Assembly (NCBI GenBank): GCA_028292065.1
Contig: JAQGNC010000092.1
Coordinates: 1 to 7,506, forward strand
Direction: 5' to 3'
Source: Betaproteobacteria bacterium
GTDB taxonomy: Bacteria > Pseudomonadota > Gammaproteobacteria > Burkholderiales > SG8-41
Length of the DNA stretch: 7,506 nucleotides
Positions 1 to 6,705 of this stretch are shown piece by piece. The number at the start of each line of letters is the position of its first letter. Positions within the stretch are counted from its first letter, which is position 1. Both the position numbers and the translations under genes were made by a program. Under the pieces are notes generated by a model. That model did no database searches. It was not told the origin of the DNA and saw only the letters and a list, made by a program, of their open reading frames with translations.

Positions 1-242
1 TTTAACTGCAGGAACTGCGCGATCGAGAACTCGAGCCCGAGGGTGAACAGCAGGAACGCGATGCCGACTTCGCCGAGAACGCGAATCGTGCCGGTGTCCG
101 CGAGCCATCCCATCGCGTGAGGTCCGGCCACCGCCCCGACAAGCACGTAGCCGACGATCGGCGGAAGCCGCAACCGCCGCAGCACCGCAACGGCGAACAC
201 CGACAACAACAGGAGCTTCAGTACTTCGGTGAGCGCGCCCAA
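1..242 (-). CDS. CPA2-family cation:proton antiporter (KefB/YbaL-like), N-terminal part, cut by the window edge
   Basis: Only the first 80 codons lie in the window. The translation starts MGALTEVLKLLLLSVFAVAV and shows three hydrophobic segments (about residues 4-21, 28-41 and 58-72). Two conserved stretches are typical of the amino-terminal membrane domain of CPA2 antiporters: LRLPPIVGYVLVGAVAGPH (24-42, the 'LPxxxGYxxxGxxxGP' pattern) and GIAFLLFTLGLEFS (60-73, the 'LLFxxGLE' pattern). Family members exchange K+ or Na+ for H+ across the inner membrane; some carry C-terminal TrkA-N/RCK domains, which cannot be judged here. The start is TTG at 240-242: an in-frame TGA lies two codons upstream (246-248) and the homology begins at once, so an upstream start is excluded. 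Only a weak AGG sits before it. The gene follows ccmI by 28 bp on the same strand with no visible terminator, so read-through from the ccm operon is likely. The family call is firm; ion specificity and subfamily are not determinable. Confidence 0.85.
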   Translation of the reverse strand, partial: MGALTEVLKLLLLSVFAVAVLRRLRLPPIVGYVLVGAVAGPHAMGWLADTGTIRVLGEVGIAFLLFTLGLEFSIAQFLQL

Positions 243-270
243 GTGTCAGCCTGGAATGACCGGCCGAGGG

Positions 271-1485
271 TCAGTGAATTTCGCTGTCGATCACCACGGT
301 CACGCCGGTCGCGGTGTTGCCGATCGCACCGCTCGCGCCCTGGAGGTCGCCCGGCTGCGGCTGCGCGTTTCCCGATTTCGAGATGCGCGCGCTGACGATC
401 ACTTTCGGAAACCCCGAGAGCTTCATGTTCGGCGCCATCGCCATGGTGTCGTCGAGGGTGAACTGCAGCGGCAGCTCGCCGGCGGGCTTGCGAATGACAG
501 CCAGAGGAATGCGCGGACCTTCGGCGGCGCGCGCGTAGATGAAGACGATATCGGTCGGCGCGACTTTAGAGGCGAGCTGCGGCGCGAGCTTCACGACGCC
601 GCTGACGCTGCCGGCGTCTGCAGTCGCGGCCGGCGGCTGCGCGGCAATGGCGCCTCCCGCGAGCGATTTCGCTTCGGCGATGCTGGAGGCGACCGAGCGC
701 GCGACCTCCGAATCCGGCGGCACGACTTCGAGTATGCGTTCCCAGTGCTTCACCGCGCCCGCGTAATCCTTCCTGCCGAAGCTCACGGTGCCGGCGAGCG
801 CGAGCGCTTTCACGTTGCGCGGATCGACTGCGAGCGCGCGCGCGATGATTTTCTCAGGCTCGCCTTCGAGCTTTTGCCCCTGCGCCATGGCGACGGCGTC
901 GGCGTAATCGGCGAGCAGCTGCGCGTCGTTCGGCGTGCGCTGCACCGCATTGGCGTACGCCTGCGCCGCCTCCGGGAAACGTCCGAGCACGCTGTAGGAG
1001 CGGCCGAGCATCGTCCAGCCTTCGGCGTCGTCCGGCTTCTCCTTCAGGCGCGCGGCGAGACGCCCGACCATTTCCACGACCTGCTGCTCGGTGATCTGGG
1101 GAGATTCGGCGGACGCGGCCTGCGGCGACAACGCCTGTGGAGTGCCCACCGTCGCATACAGGCCGATCGCGAGCACCGGCACCGCGATTGCCGCCGCGAT
1201 CGCAGTCCATCGGCTGCGGGAAGGCGGAGCTTCGGTCGAGTCGGCTACGCCGAGGTCCTCCAGCACACGGCCTTCGAGCTCGCTGCGCGCTTTGTCGTAC
1301 TGGTCCGGTGCGAGGGTTCCCGCGCTCAGGTCGGAATCGAGCTCGCGCAACTGGTCGCGATAGACCGCTGCGTTGATGTGGCTGCGCAGCACGCCCGAAC
1401 GGCGGCGGCGGGAAACCAGCGCAGGCACGACGAACAGCAGCGCGCATGCGACGAGCAGCGCGGCGACCGCGATGAAAGCGATCAT
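271..1485 (-). CDS. ccmI: Cytochrome c maturation protein CcmI (CycH), TPR apocytochrome-binding subunit
   Basis: This 404-residue protein delivers apocytochrome c to the CcmF/CcmH heme-ligation complex. Residues 1-21 form a first membrane helix followed by an arginine cluster (RRRR, 26-29). Residues 32-80 are the cytoplasmic loop with the family pattern 'YRDQLRELDxDLxxGTLxxxQY', and residues 93-113 form a second membrane helix. The periplasmic part starts with TPR-like repeats at about 134-262, including DAEGWTMLGRSYSVLGRFPEA (153-173), where the tryptophan, glycines and alanines are typical TPR positions. An Ala/Pro-rich linker (about 277-295) leads to a C-terminal beta-rich domain (295-404) with IPLAVIRKPAGELPLQFTL-type sequence, as in CcmI/CycH of pseudomonads and beta-proteobacteria. 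E. coli instead fuses this function to CcmH. The ATG overlaps the ccmH stop in an ATGA (1482-1485) and has only a weak Shine-Dalgarno, so translation is probably coupled. It is the last ccm gene of the operon. Confidence 0.95.
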   Translation of the reverse strand: MIAFIAVAALLVACALLFVVPALVSRRRRSGVLRSHINAAVYRDQLRELDSDLSAGTLAPDQYDKARSELEGRVLEDLGVADSTEAPPSRSRWTAIAAAIAVPVLAIGLYATVGTPQALSPQAASAESPQITEQQVVEMVGRLAARLKEKPDDAEGWTMLGRSYSVLGRFPEAAQAYANAVQRTPNDAQLLADYADAVAMAQGQKLEGEPEKIIARALAVDPRNVKALALAGTVSFGRKDYAGAVKHWERILEVVPPDSEVARSVASSIAEAKSLAGGAIAAQPPAATADAGSVSGVVKLAPQLASKVAPTDIVFIYARAAEGPRIPLAVIRKPAGELPLQFTLDDTMAMAPNMKLSGFPKVIVSARISKSGNAQPQPGDLQGASGAIGNTATGVTVVIDSEIH

Positions 1486-1970
1486 CGCGGACCCGCCGGA
1501 TTGTCGGCGTCGAGCAGCGCAGTCGCGCGCGCATGGTCGGCGTCGCTCAGCGCTTCAGGCGCGGACCCGCCTCGCCGGGCGAGCCGCACGAAGAGCGCGA
1601 TCAGACCGGCGACGAGCAACGCGAACGGCCCGAACCACAGCAGGAAAGTGGTCGCCTTGAGCGGCGGCCGGTAAAGCACGAAATCGCCGTAGCGCTCGAC
1701 CATGTACTCGACGATCTGGCGCTCGCTCATGCCCTGCTTCAGTTTCTCGCGCACCTGGTTCTTCAGGTCGATGGCGAGATCGGCGTGCGAATCGGCGAGC
1801 GACTGGTTCTGGCACACGAGGCAGCGCAGCTCTTCGGAGATCGCCATGACGCGTTTCTCGAGCGCGGGCTCAGGCGCCGAAGGCGCGGCTTCGCCGGCCC
1901 ATGCGACGGACGCCGAGACCATCAGGATTACCAGCACGTTCATCATGCTTACGACCGCAGCCCGCACCAC
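1482..1970 (-). CDS. ccmH: Cytochrome c maturation thiol-oxidoreductase CcmH (CycL)
   Basis: This 162-residue membrane-anchored periplasmic protein helps reduce the apocytochrome CXXCH cysteines before heme ligation. The redox motif LRCLVCQNQ is at 48-56 (Cys50, Cys53). It lies in the family three-helix domain, which continues through DLKNQVREKLKQGMSERQIVEYMVERYGDFVLYRPP (about 68-103). A signal sequence covers roughly residues 1-25, ending in a plausible AWA cleavage site. One membrane helix spans 109-130 (LLWFGPFALLVAGLIALFV) and a short charged tail follows. The protein is the short, unfused type; the TPR part is the separate ccmI. The GTG at 1968-1970 directly abuts the TGA of ccmG. A second GTG at 1965-1967 has better spacing (7 nt) from GGAGGG inside the end of ccmG, and ATG codons at 1944-1946 and 1941-1943 are further alternatives, so the exact start is uncertain. 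The signal peptide remains usable with any of them. Confidence 0.95.
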   Translation of the reverse strand: MVRAAVVSMMNVLVILMVSASVAWAGEAAPSAPEPALEKRVMAISEELRCLVCQNQSLADSHADLAIDLKNQVREKLKQGMSERQIVEYMVERYGDFVLYRPPLKATTFLLWFGPFALLVAGLIALFVRLARRGGSAPEALSDADHARATALLDADNPAGPR

Positions 1971-2528
1971 TCAGCCCTCCAGCTCGAGCTGCTTGGCAAG
2001 CGGCAGTAGCTTGGTCTGCACGATCTCGGGGGTGACGATGCCGATCTGCTTGTAGCGGATGACGCCGCGCTTATCGATGATGTAAGTCTCGGGCACGCCG
2101 TAGACCCCGTAGTCGATCCCGACCTGCCCTTTCGCGTCAAAAGCGGAAAGCCGGTAGGGGTTGCCGAACTGCTGCAGCCACGCCAATCCCGCGCCGCGCT
2201 CGTCCTTGTAGTTCAGGCCGTAGATCGGCAGCGCACCCGAGCGCGCCAGATCCATCAGCACCGGATGCTCCTGGCGGCAGCTCACGCACCACGACGCCCA
2301 CACGTTGAGCATCCACACGCGGCCACGCATCTCGGCCGGACCGAAGCGCTTGTCGGGCTCGTGCAGTTGCGGCAGCTCGAAAACCGGCGCCGCTTTTCCG
2401 ATCAGCGGCGAAGGCACTTCGCGCGGGTCGAGCTTCAGCCCGACGGCGAGGAACGCGACGAGAACGAAAAATCCGCCGATCAGGAGGTAGCGCGCATAGC
2501 CGGTTTTGGTGACCGCTTCGGTGGACAT
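1971..2528 (-). CDS. ccmG: Thiol:disulfide interchange protein CcmG (DsbE/CycY)
   Basis: This 185-residue membrane-tethered thioredoxin reduces CcmH and/or apocytochrome c cysteines in the periplasm, receiving electrons from CcdA/DsbD (not in this window). A membrane anchor lies at about 12-31 (ARYLLIGGFFVLVAFLAVGL). The thioredoxin fold begins near residue 41 (PLIGKAAPVFELPQL, the family opening). The active site is WASWCVSCRQEHP (77-89; Cys81, Cys84). GVYGVPETYIIDKRG (141-155) holds the conserved acidic/central-insert region and the cis-proline at Pro146, which is diagnostic of CcmG. The intervening dipeptide is VS, where E. coli CcmG has PT; hydrophobic/small variants occur in this family. 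The ATG lies 6 bp after the ccmF stop. Its Shine-Dalgarno-like GAGG (2538-2541) runs straight into that TAG stop, so termination of ccmF and initiation of ccmG share one site. Length is normal for the family. Confidence 0.95.
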   Translation of the reverse strand: MSTEAVTKTGYARYLLIGGFFVLVAFLAVGLKLDPREVPSPLIGKAAPVFELPQLHEPDKRFGPAEMRGRVWMLNVWASWCVSCRQEHPVLMDLARSGALPIYGLNYKDERGAGLAWLQQFGNPYRLSAFDAKGQVGIDYGVYGVPETYIIDKRGVIRYKQIGIVTPEIVQTKLLPLAKQLELEG

Positions 2529-2534
2529 GGCGGT

Positions 2535-4532
2535 CTACCTCACTGCTGCCGGCGCGGCGCCGGTGTCGATCGGCGCCGACGAAGTCCGCGCCGCGGGGCG
2601 TGCGGCAATCCGGTAACGCCGGTCGGCGACGGCGAGCAGCCCGCCGAGCGCCATGATGACGCAGCCGAACCAGATCCAGTCGACGAAAGGCTTGACCCAC
2701 ACGCGCCGGATCCACGCGGTCGGCGACACCGCTTCGCCGAGCGCGACATACAGATCGCGAGTCAGGCCGCTGTCGATCGCGGCTTCGGTCATCGGCATCT
2801 GCTGGACGGTGTAGACCCGCTTCTCCGGGTACATCGTCGTCACACGCCTGCCGTCGCGCGTCACCTCGATCGTGCCGCGCGCGGCGACGTAGTTCGGGCC
2901 GTTCACTTCGCGCACGCCTGCCAGGCGGAAGACGTAGCCCGAGAGCTCGACGGTCTCACCCGGCTCGATGCGCACGTCTTTCTCCGAGCCGTAGCCCCTG
3001 ACCATCGTCACGCCGACGACGAACACCGCGACCCCGAGGTGCGCGAGCAGCATGCCGTAATAGCTCGGCGAGGACGCGCGCAGCCTGGCCGCGAGCGTCG
3101 CACCGGCGGCGCCTCGCAACCGGTGTATCAGCGCCGACACGGTCGTGAACGCGATCCACGCCGCGAGCAGCAGGCCGGCACTGACGCCCCACGACCACTG
3201 GCCGAGCGTGAACGGCAGGACGAGCGCGACGATGATGCTCGCGCCTGCCGCCCAGCGCAGCCTGACCGCAAGCTCCGGCAGGCTCGCGTTTTTCCAGCGG
3301 GCGATCGGCCCGACGCCGATCAGCAGCAGCGCCGGCACCATCAGCGGCACGAAAACGCTTTCGAAATAAGGCGGGCCGACCGAGATCTTGCCCAGGCCCA
3401 GCGCGTCGAGCGCGAGCGGATAGAGCGTGCCGAGCAGCACCGACGCCGCGGCGACCACGAGAAGCACGTTGTTCATGAGCAGCATCGCTTCGCGCGAGAT
3501 CACGTTGAACGCGCCGCCCAGGCCTACTCGAGGCGAGCGCCACGCGAACAGGATGAGCGAGCCGCCGATCACGATCGTCAGGAACGCGAGGATAAAAATC
3601 CCGCGCTTGGGATCGGTCGCGAAAGCGTGGACCGAGGTGAGCACGCCCGAGCGCACGAGGAAAGTGCCGAGGAGCGACAGCGCGAAAGCGAAGATCGCGA
3701 GGATCACGGTCCAGCTCTTGAACGTGCCGCGCTTCTCGGTGACCGCGAGGGAGTGTATGAGCGCGGTGCCGACGAGCCACGGCATGAAAGACGCGTTCTC
3801 GACCGGGTCCCAGAACCACCAGCCGCCCCACCCGAGCTCGTAATACGCCCAGAAGCTCCCGAGCGCGATGCCGAGCGTGAGGAAAAGCCACGCCGCGGTC
3901 GTCCACGGCCGCGACCAGCGCGCCCACGCCGCGTCGAGCTTGCCCGAGAGCAGCGCGGCGATCGCAAAAGCGTAAGCGACCGAGAACACGACGTAACCCA
4001 TGTAGAGCATCGGCGGGTGGAACACCATGCCGGGGTCCTGCAGCAGCGGGTTGAGATCGCGTCCGTCGACCGCCGCCGGCAGCAGCCGGTCGAAAGGGTT
4101 AGAGGTGAAGAGCATGAACATGAGAAAACCGACGCTGACCAGACCCATCACTCCGAGCACGCGAGCGACCATCTCGTCAGGCAGACGGCGGCTGAACACG
4201 CTGACCGCGGTCGTCCATACCGCGAGCATCAGCGTCCACAACAGGAGCGAGCCTTCGTGTCCGCCCCACACGCCGGCGACGCGGTATTGCAGCGGGAGCT
4301 TCGAATTCGAGTTCGACGCGACGTACTGCACCGAGAAATCGTTGGTGACGAACGCGTAGGTCAGGCACGCGAACGCGATGACGATGAAGACGAACTGGCC
4401 CTGCGCCGCGGGACGCGCGACTGCCATCCACGCGCCGTTGCCGCGGGCGGCGCCGGCGAGCGGCAGGACCGCCTGCACGATCGCGAGGCACAGCGCGAGC
4501 GCGAGCGCGAACTGTCCGAGCTCGGGGATCAT
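2535..4532 (-). CDS. ccmF: Cytochrome c heme lyase subunit CcmF (CycK)
   Basis: This 665-residue polytopic inner-membrane protein is the catalytic core that transfers heme from holo-CcmE to apocytochrome c. The tryptophan-rich WWD domain is GWGGWWFWDPVENASFMPW at 234-252. Candidate heme ligands fall where expected from E. coli CcmF: periplasmic His172 (FHPPML) and His302 (VHAFATDP), and membrane-embedded His260 (GTALIH) and His498 (LLAHLG). GVWGGHEGSLLLW (88-99) near the N-terminus is also strongly conserved in the CcmF/NrfE family. Around 14 or more hydrophobic segments are visible, and a large periplasmic domain at about 511-608 precedes the last helix (about 613-635). It ends with a short Ala/Pro/Arg tail. 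Length matches the family (about 640-670). The ATG overlaps the ccmE stop as ATGA (4529-4532). It could in principle be NrfE, but the complete ccm neighbourhood settles it as CcmF. Confidence 0.97.
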   Translation of the reverse strand: MIPELGQFALALALCLAIVQAVLPLAGAARGNGAWMAVARPAAQGQFVFIVIAFACLTYAFVTNDFSVQYVASNSNSKLPLQYRVAGVWGGHEGSLLLWTLMLAVWTTAVSVFSRRLPDEMVARVLGVMGLVSVGFLMFMLFTSNPFDRLLPAAVDGRDLNPLLQDPGMVFHPPMLYMGYVVFSVAYAFAIAALLSGKLDAAWARWSRPWTTAAWLFLTLGIALGSFWAYYELGWGGWWFWDPVENASFMPWLVGTALIHSLAVTEKRGTFKSWTVILAIFAFALSLLGTFLVRSGVLTSVHAFATDPKRGIFILAFLTIVIGGSLILFAWRSPRVGLGGAFNVISREAMLLMNNVLLVVAAASVLLGTLYPLALDALGLGKISVGPPYFESVFVPLMVPALLLIGVGPIARWKNASLPELAVRLRWAAGASIIVALVLPFTLGQWSWGVSAGLLLAAWIAFTTVSALIHRLRGAAGATLAARLRASSPSYYGMLLAHLGVAVFVVGVTMVRGYGSEKDVRIEPGETVELSGYVFRLAGVREVNGPNYVAARGTIEVTRDGRRVTTMYPEKRVYTVQQMPMTEAAIDSGLTRDLYVALGEAVSPTAWIRRVWVKPFVDWIWFGCVIMALGGLLAVADRRYRIAARPAARTSSAPIDTGAAPAAVR

Positions 4533-5008
4533 CGGGAAACCCCCGGCAGCTCGAGCGACTTGACGGTCTGCGCTGCGATGCCTTTCGCCTGCGCCCTCTT
4601 CACCGCCTCCGCGGCTTCAGGCGGCATGTAGTTCTCGTCGTGCTTGGCGAGCACCTCGCTCGCGACGAACACCCCGTCGGCGCCGATGCGGCCCTGCGCC
4701 ACCACGCCTTTGCCTTCGCGGAACAGGTCAGGCAGCACACCTTTGTAGACCACCGGCATCGTCTTCGCGGTGTCGGTCACCTTGAACTGCACCGACACCC
4801 CGTCGGGCTGGCGTTTGACGCTTCCGGTCTCTACCATGCCGCCGATCCTGAAGGTGCGCTCGCGCGGCGCTTCGTTGGCCGCGACCTGGCTCGGGGTGAA
4901 GAAGAACACGAGGTTCTTCTCGAACGCGCCGAGGACGAGGTAAGCCGCGATGCCGAGCGCCGCGACCCCCGCAGCGATCAGCGCAAAGCGTTTGTGCCGT
5001 GGTTTCAT
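4529..5008 (-). CDS. ccmE: Periplasmic heme chaperone CcmE (CycJ)
   Basis: This 159-residue membrane-anchored protein binds heme covalently and carries it from the CcmABCD complex to CcmF. It starts MKPRHKRFALI; an N-terminal anchor follows at about 8-29. The periplasmic OB-fold has the family signatures FFFTPSQV (35-42), FRIGGMVETGSV (53-64), VQFKVTDT (73-80) and YKGVLPDLFREGKGVVAQG (88-106). The heme site is HDENY at 123-127: His123 is the covalent attachment residue (His130 in E. coli) and Tyr127 the likely axial ligand. This is the histidine-type CcmE, not the cysteine variant of archaea and some deltaproteobacteria. The frame stays open upstream to 5143, but that part lies inside ccmD out of frame and has no family similarity. 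The ATG at 5006-5008 overlaps the ccmD stop (ATGA) and has a GGGGA ribosome-binding site about 6 nt upstream, so it is the real start. Confidence 0.97.
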   Translation of the reverse strand: MKPRHKRFALIAAGVAALGIAAYLVLGAFEKNLVFFFTPSQVAANEAPRERTFRIGGMVETGSVKRQPDGVSVQFKVTDTAKTMPVVYKGVLPDLFREGKGVVAQGRIGADGVFVASEVLAKHDENYMPPEAAEAVKRAQAKGIAAQTVKSLELPGVSR

Positions 5009-5199
5009 GCCGTTCCCCGATTGGTTTCCCGCGCGCGGTTGCGCGCGACCAGGCCCACGTGGCCGAGCACGCTGCGCCTGCGCAGGCACAGCAGCGTCGC
5101 TTCGGTCGCCAGCAGTGCGAACGTGACCGCGTACGATCCCCACACGTACAGGGCGTAGCCGCCCATCGCCCAGAAATCGCCCCAGCTGTTCCAGCTCAT
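5005..5199 (-). CDS. ccmD: Heme exporter protein CcmD (CycX), small membrane subunit
   Basis: This 64-residue single-pass protein is needed for release of holo-CcmE from the CcmABC complex. The sequence starts MSWNSWGDFWAMGGYALYVW; the pattern 'FxAMGGYALYVWxSYxxT' (9-26) is the CcmD signature. A membrane helix runs about 13-34 and is followed by the usual arginine-rich cytoplasmic tail (RRR at 40-42, then VLGHVGLVARNRARE). The length is normal for this small, poorly conserved family. The gene overlaps ccmC upstream and ccmE downstream by 4 bases each (ATGA at 5196-5199 and 5005-5008). A GAGGT about 7 nt before the ATG, inside the end of ccmC, is a good ribosome-binding site. Confidence 0.93.
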   Translation of the reverse strand: MSWNSWGDFWAMGGYALYVWGSYAVTFALLATEATLLCLRRRSVLGHVGLVARNRARETNRGTA

Positions 5200-5975
5200 T
5201 TCAAAGACCTCGCGTATTCATGCACCCAGTCGCTCTGGCGCTCGCGCTCGAGGATGATCGAGCGCACCCGCGCCAGCGCCGCCGCTATGGCGTACATCCA
5301 GAAAGCCAGCGCCATCACCGCCATGCCGGCGAGCATCGTCGCGGCCATCGTCGGCGCGCCGGTCAGGCTCACCGAGGCGCCCTGGTGCAGCGTGTTCCAC
5401 CACTTCACAGAGAAGTAAATGATCGGTACGTTCACGACCCCGACCAGCGCGAGCACCCCCGCCGCCTTGTCCGCGCGGCGCGGGTCCTCGATCGCCGAGT
5501 GCAGCGCGATGAAGCCCAGATACAGGAAAAGCAGTATCAGCTCGGAGGTGAGCCGCGCGTCCCATACCCACCACGCGCCCCACGTCGGCTTGCCCCACAG
5601 CGCCCCCGTCCACAGTGCGAGGAAGGTGAAGAGCGCCCCGGTCGGCGCGAGCGCGGTCGCCATCATTGCCGACAGCCGCGTGTTGAAGACGAGGCCCATC
5701 GCGGCCCAGAAAGCCATCACCACGTAGATGAACATCGACATCCACGCCGCCGGCACGTGGATGAAGATGATCCGGTACGCTTCCCCCTGCTGGGCGTCGG
5801 TCGGCGCCACGAAAAAACCGATGTACAAGCCGATCGCGCCGAGCACGACCGCCGCCCATGCGAAATACGGCAGGATCTTTCCGGCAAGCGGATAAAACGT
5901 TTGCGGGGACGAGAATCTGAACGCGTTCAGACGTCGGAGACCGGGGTTCGCGTTCGGCGGCATGGTGGCAGTCAT
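5196..5975 (-). CDS. ccmC: Heme-handling membrane protein CcmC (CycZ), WWD family
   Basis: This 259-residue, six-helix inner-membrane protein binds heme at its periplasmic face and presents it to CcmE. The WWD motif is TWGAWWVWDARLTSELILLF (131-150). The two conserved periplasmic histidines that ligate heme are His73 (IFIHVPAAWMS) and His197 (WWNTLHQGAS), corresponding to His60 and His184 of E. coli CcmC. Hydrophobic segments lie at about 34-56, 76-96, 105-125, 144-160, 172-190 and 214-236. The protein is some 14 residues longer than E. coli CcmC, mainly from the N-terminal extension before FSSPQTFYPLAG. The start is well defined: AGGAGGT sits 7 nt upstream of the ATG, the strongest ribosome-binding site of the operon. 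Unlike most genes here it does not overlap its upstream neighbour, being 61 bp from ccmB. It overlaps ccmD by ATGA. Confidence 0.97.
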   Translation of the reverse strand: MTATMPPNANPGLRRLNAFRFSSPQTFYPLAGKILPYFAWAAVVLGAIGLYIGFFVAPTDAQQGEAYRIIFIHVPAAWMSMFIYVVMAFWAAMGLVFNTRLSAMMATALAPTGALFTFLALWTGALWGKPTWGAWWVWDARLTSELILLFLYLGFIALHSAIEDPRRADKAAGVLALVGVVNVPIIYFSVKWWNTLHQGASVSLTGAPTMAATMLAGMAVMALAFWMYAIAAALARVRSIILERERQSDWVHEYARSLK

Positions 5976-5982
5976 GTATTTT

Positions 5983-5989
5983 ACCTCCT
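5983..5989 (-). promoter_or_regulatory. Strong Shine-Dalgarno before ccmC
   Basis: On the minus strand the sequence reads AGGAGGT, an almost full match to the 16S rRNA 3' end, and it stands 7 nt before the ccmC ATG (5973-5975). Most other genes of the operon have weaker sites and rely on overlapping stop/start codons. CcmC translation is therefore probably initiated independently, after the 61-bp break that follows ccmB. Confidence 0.85.
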
Positions 5990-6006
5990 AAGCTCGCCTG
6001 CAAACG

Positions 6007-6024
6007 GCGGGCGGATCCGCTCGC
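6007..6024. repeat. Imperfect inverted repeat in the ccmB-ccmC gap
   Basis: The 18-bp segment pairs with itself in 8 of 9 positions around the perfect palindrome GCGGATCCGC (6011-6020). In RNA it could form a short GC-rich hairpin between the ccmB stop and the ccmC ribosome-binding site. No run of U follows in the direction of transcription, so it does not look like an intrinsic terminator. A chance palindrome in GC-rich DNA is possible. Confidence 0.35.
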
Positions 6025-6036
6025 GCACGGTCGTTT

Positions 6037-6705
6037 TCACTCTACCGCGATGCGCAACGCCGCAGCGACCGGCCACAGCGCGCACGCCGCGGCCCCGAGG
6101 AGCAGCGCGCCGAGCAGCATCAGGTGCGCGCTCGCGTCGAGTCCGGCCGCGGCGGCGTCGACCGCGCCGGCGCCGAGGATCAGGACCGGGATGTAGAGCG
6201 GCAGCACGAGGAGCGCGGTCAGCACGCCGGCGCCGCGGACCCCGAGCGTCAGCGCCGCCCCGATCGCCCCGATCAGCGACAGCACCGGTGTCCCGAGCGC
6301 GAGCGACGCGACGAGCACGCCGATCGCGTCGGCGGGCACGTCGAACTGCAGCGCGAGCACCGGCGAGAGCGCGACCAGCGGCAGCCCGGTCAGGAGCCAG
6401 TGCGCGACGATCTTGCCGAGCACGACGACGGTCAGCGGCGCGGGCGCGAGCAGCATCTGTTCGAGCGTCCCGTCGGCGTAATCCGCCGCGAACATCCGGG
6501 CGAGCGCGAGCATAGCCGCGAGCAGCGCCGCGACCCACAGCACGCCGGGAGCGATCGCGCGCAGCAGGCTCGCCTCCGGACCGACTCCGAACGGGAACAG
6601 GCTCACCACGATCACGAAGAAGAGCAGCGAGTTCGCGACGTCCGCACGGCGCCGGAGCGCGAGCAGCAGGTCGCGGTGGATCACCAGGCGCAGGGTTTTG
6701 ATCAT
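6037..6705 (-). CDS. ccmB: Heme exporter membrane subunit CcmB (CycW)
   Basis: This 222-residue protein is the membrane-spanning partner of the ATPase CcmA in the CcmABCD complex, which uses ATP hydrolysis to release heme-loaded CcmE from CcmC. Family sequence is present throughout: LRLVIHRDLLLALRRRADVANSLLFFVIVVSLFPFGVGPE (5-44), then the highly conserved LARMFAADYADGTLEQMLLAP (68-88). Six hydrophobic segments lie at about 24-40, 51-70, 94-115, 125-149, 157-180 and 193-217. The length is normal (E. coli about 220). The frame is open far upstream into ccmA, but that part is a shadow. The ATG at 6703-6705 overlaps the ccmA stop as ATGA, and the CcmB homology starts there. No Shine-Dalgarno precedes it; the bases just upstream read ATCTCCT, the opposite of one. 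Translation therefore almost certainly depends on coupling to ccmA. Confidence 0.95.
   Translation of the reverse strand: MIKTLRLVIHRDLLLALRRRADVANSLLFFVIVVSLFPFGVGPEASLLRAIAPGVLWVAALLAAMLALARMFAADYADGTLEQMLLAPAPLTVVVLGKIVAHWLLTGLPLVALSPVLALQFDVPADAIGVLVASLALGTPVLSLIGAIGAALTLGVRGAGVLTALLVLPLYIPVLILGAGAVDAAAAGLDASAHLMLLGALLLGAAACALWPVAAALRIAVE

Noticed and set aside
2..190. 62-codon minus-strand frame at the left edge
   Set aside because: Out-of-frame shadow of the antiporter N-terminus, which has clear family motifs in the other frame.
243..270. Terminator between ccmI and the antiporter
   Set aside because: The 28 bases hold no hairpin followed by a T run on the transcribed strand.
229..1674. 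481-codon plus-strand open frame opposite ccmI and ccmH
   Set aside because: Arg-rich shadow of two clearly identified genes; no domain and no plausible composition.
2265..4631. 788-codon plus-strand open frame opposite ccmF
   Set aside because: It lies antisense to ccmF and is extremely rich in Arg, Glu, His and Asp with no hydrophobic core or known motif. Such frames arise because the third-position G/C bias of the real gene removes stops on the other strand.
5009..5143. 45-residue N-terminal extension of ccmE
   Set aside because: It overlaps ccmD out of frame, has no family similarity, and would place the membrane anchor far inside the protein. The ATGA overlap start fits better.
5220..6515. 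431-codon plus-strand open frame opposite ccmC and ccmB
   Set aside because: Its C-terminal half is almost only Arg, Ala and Ser; an antisense shadow of membrane-protein codons.
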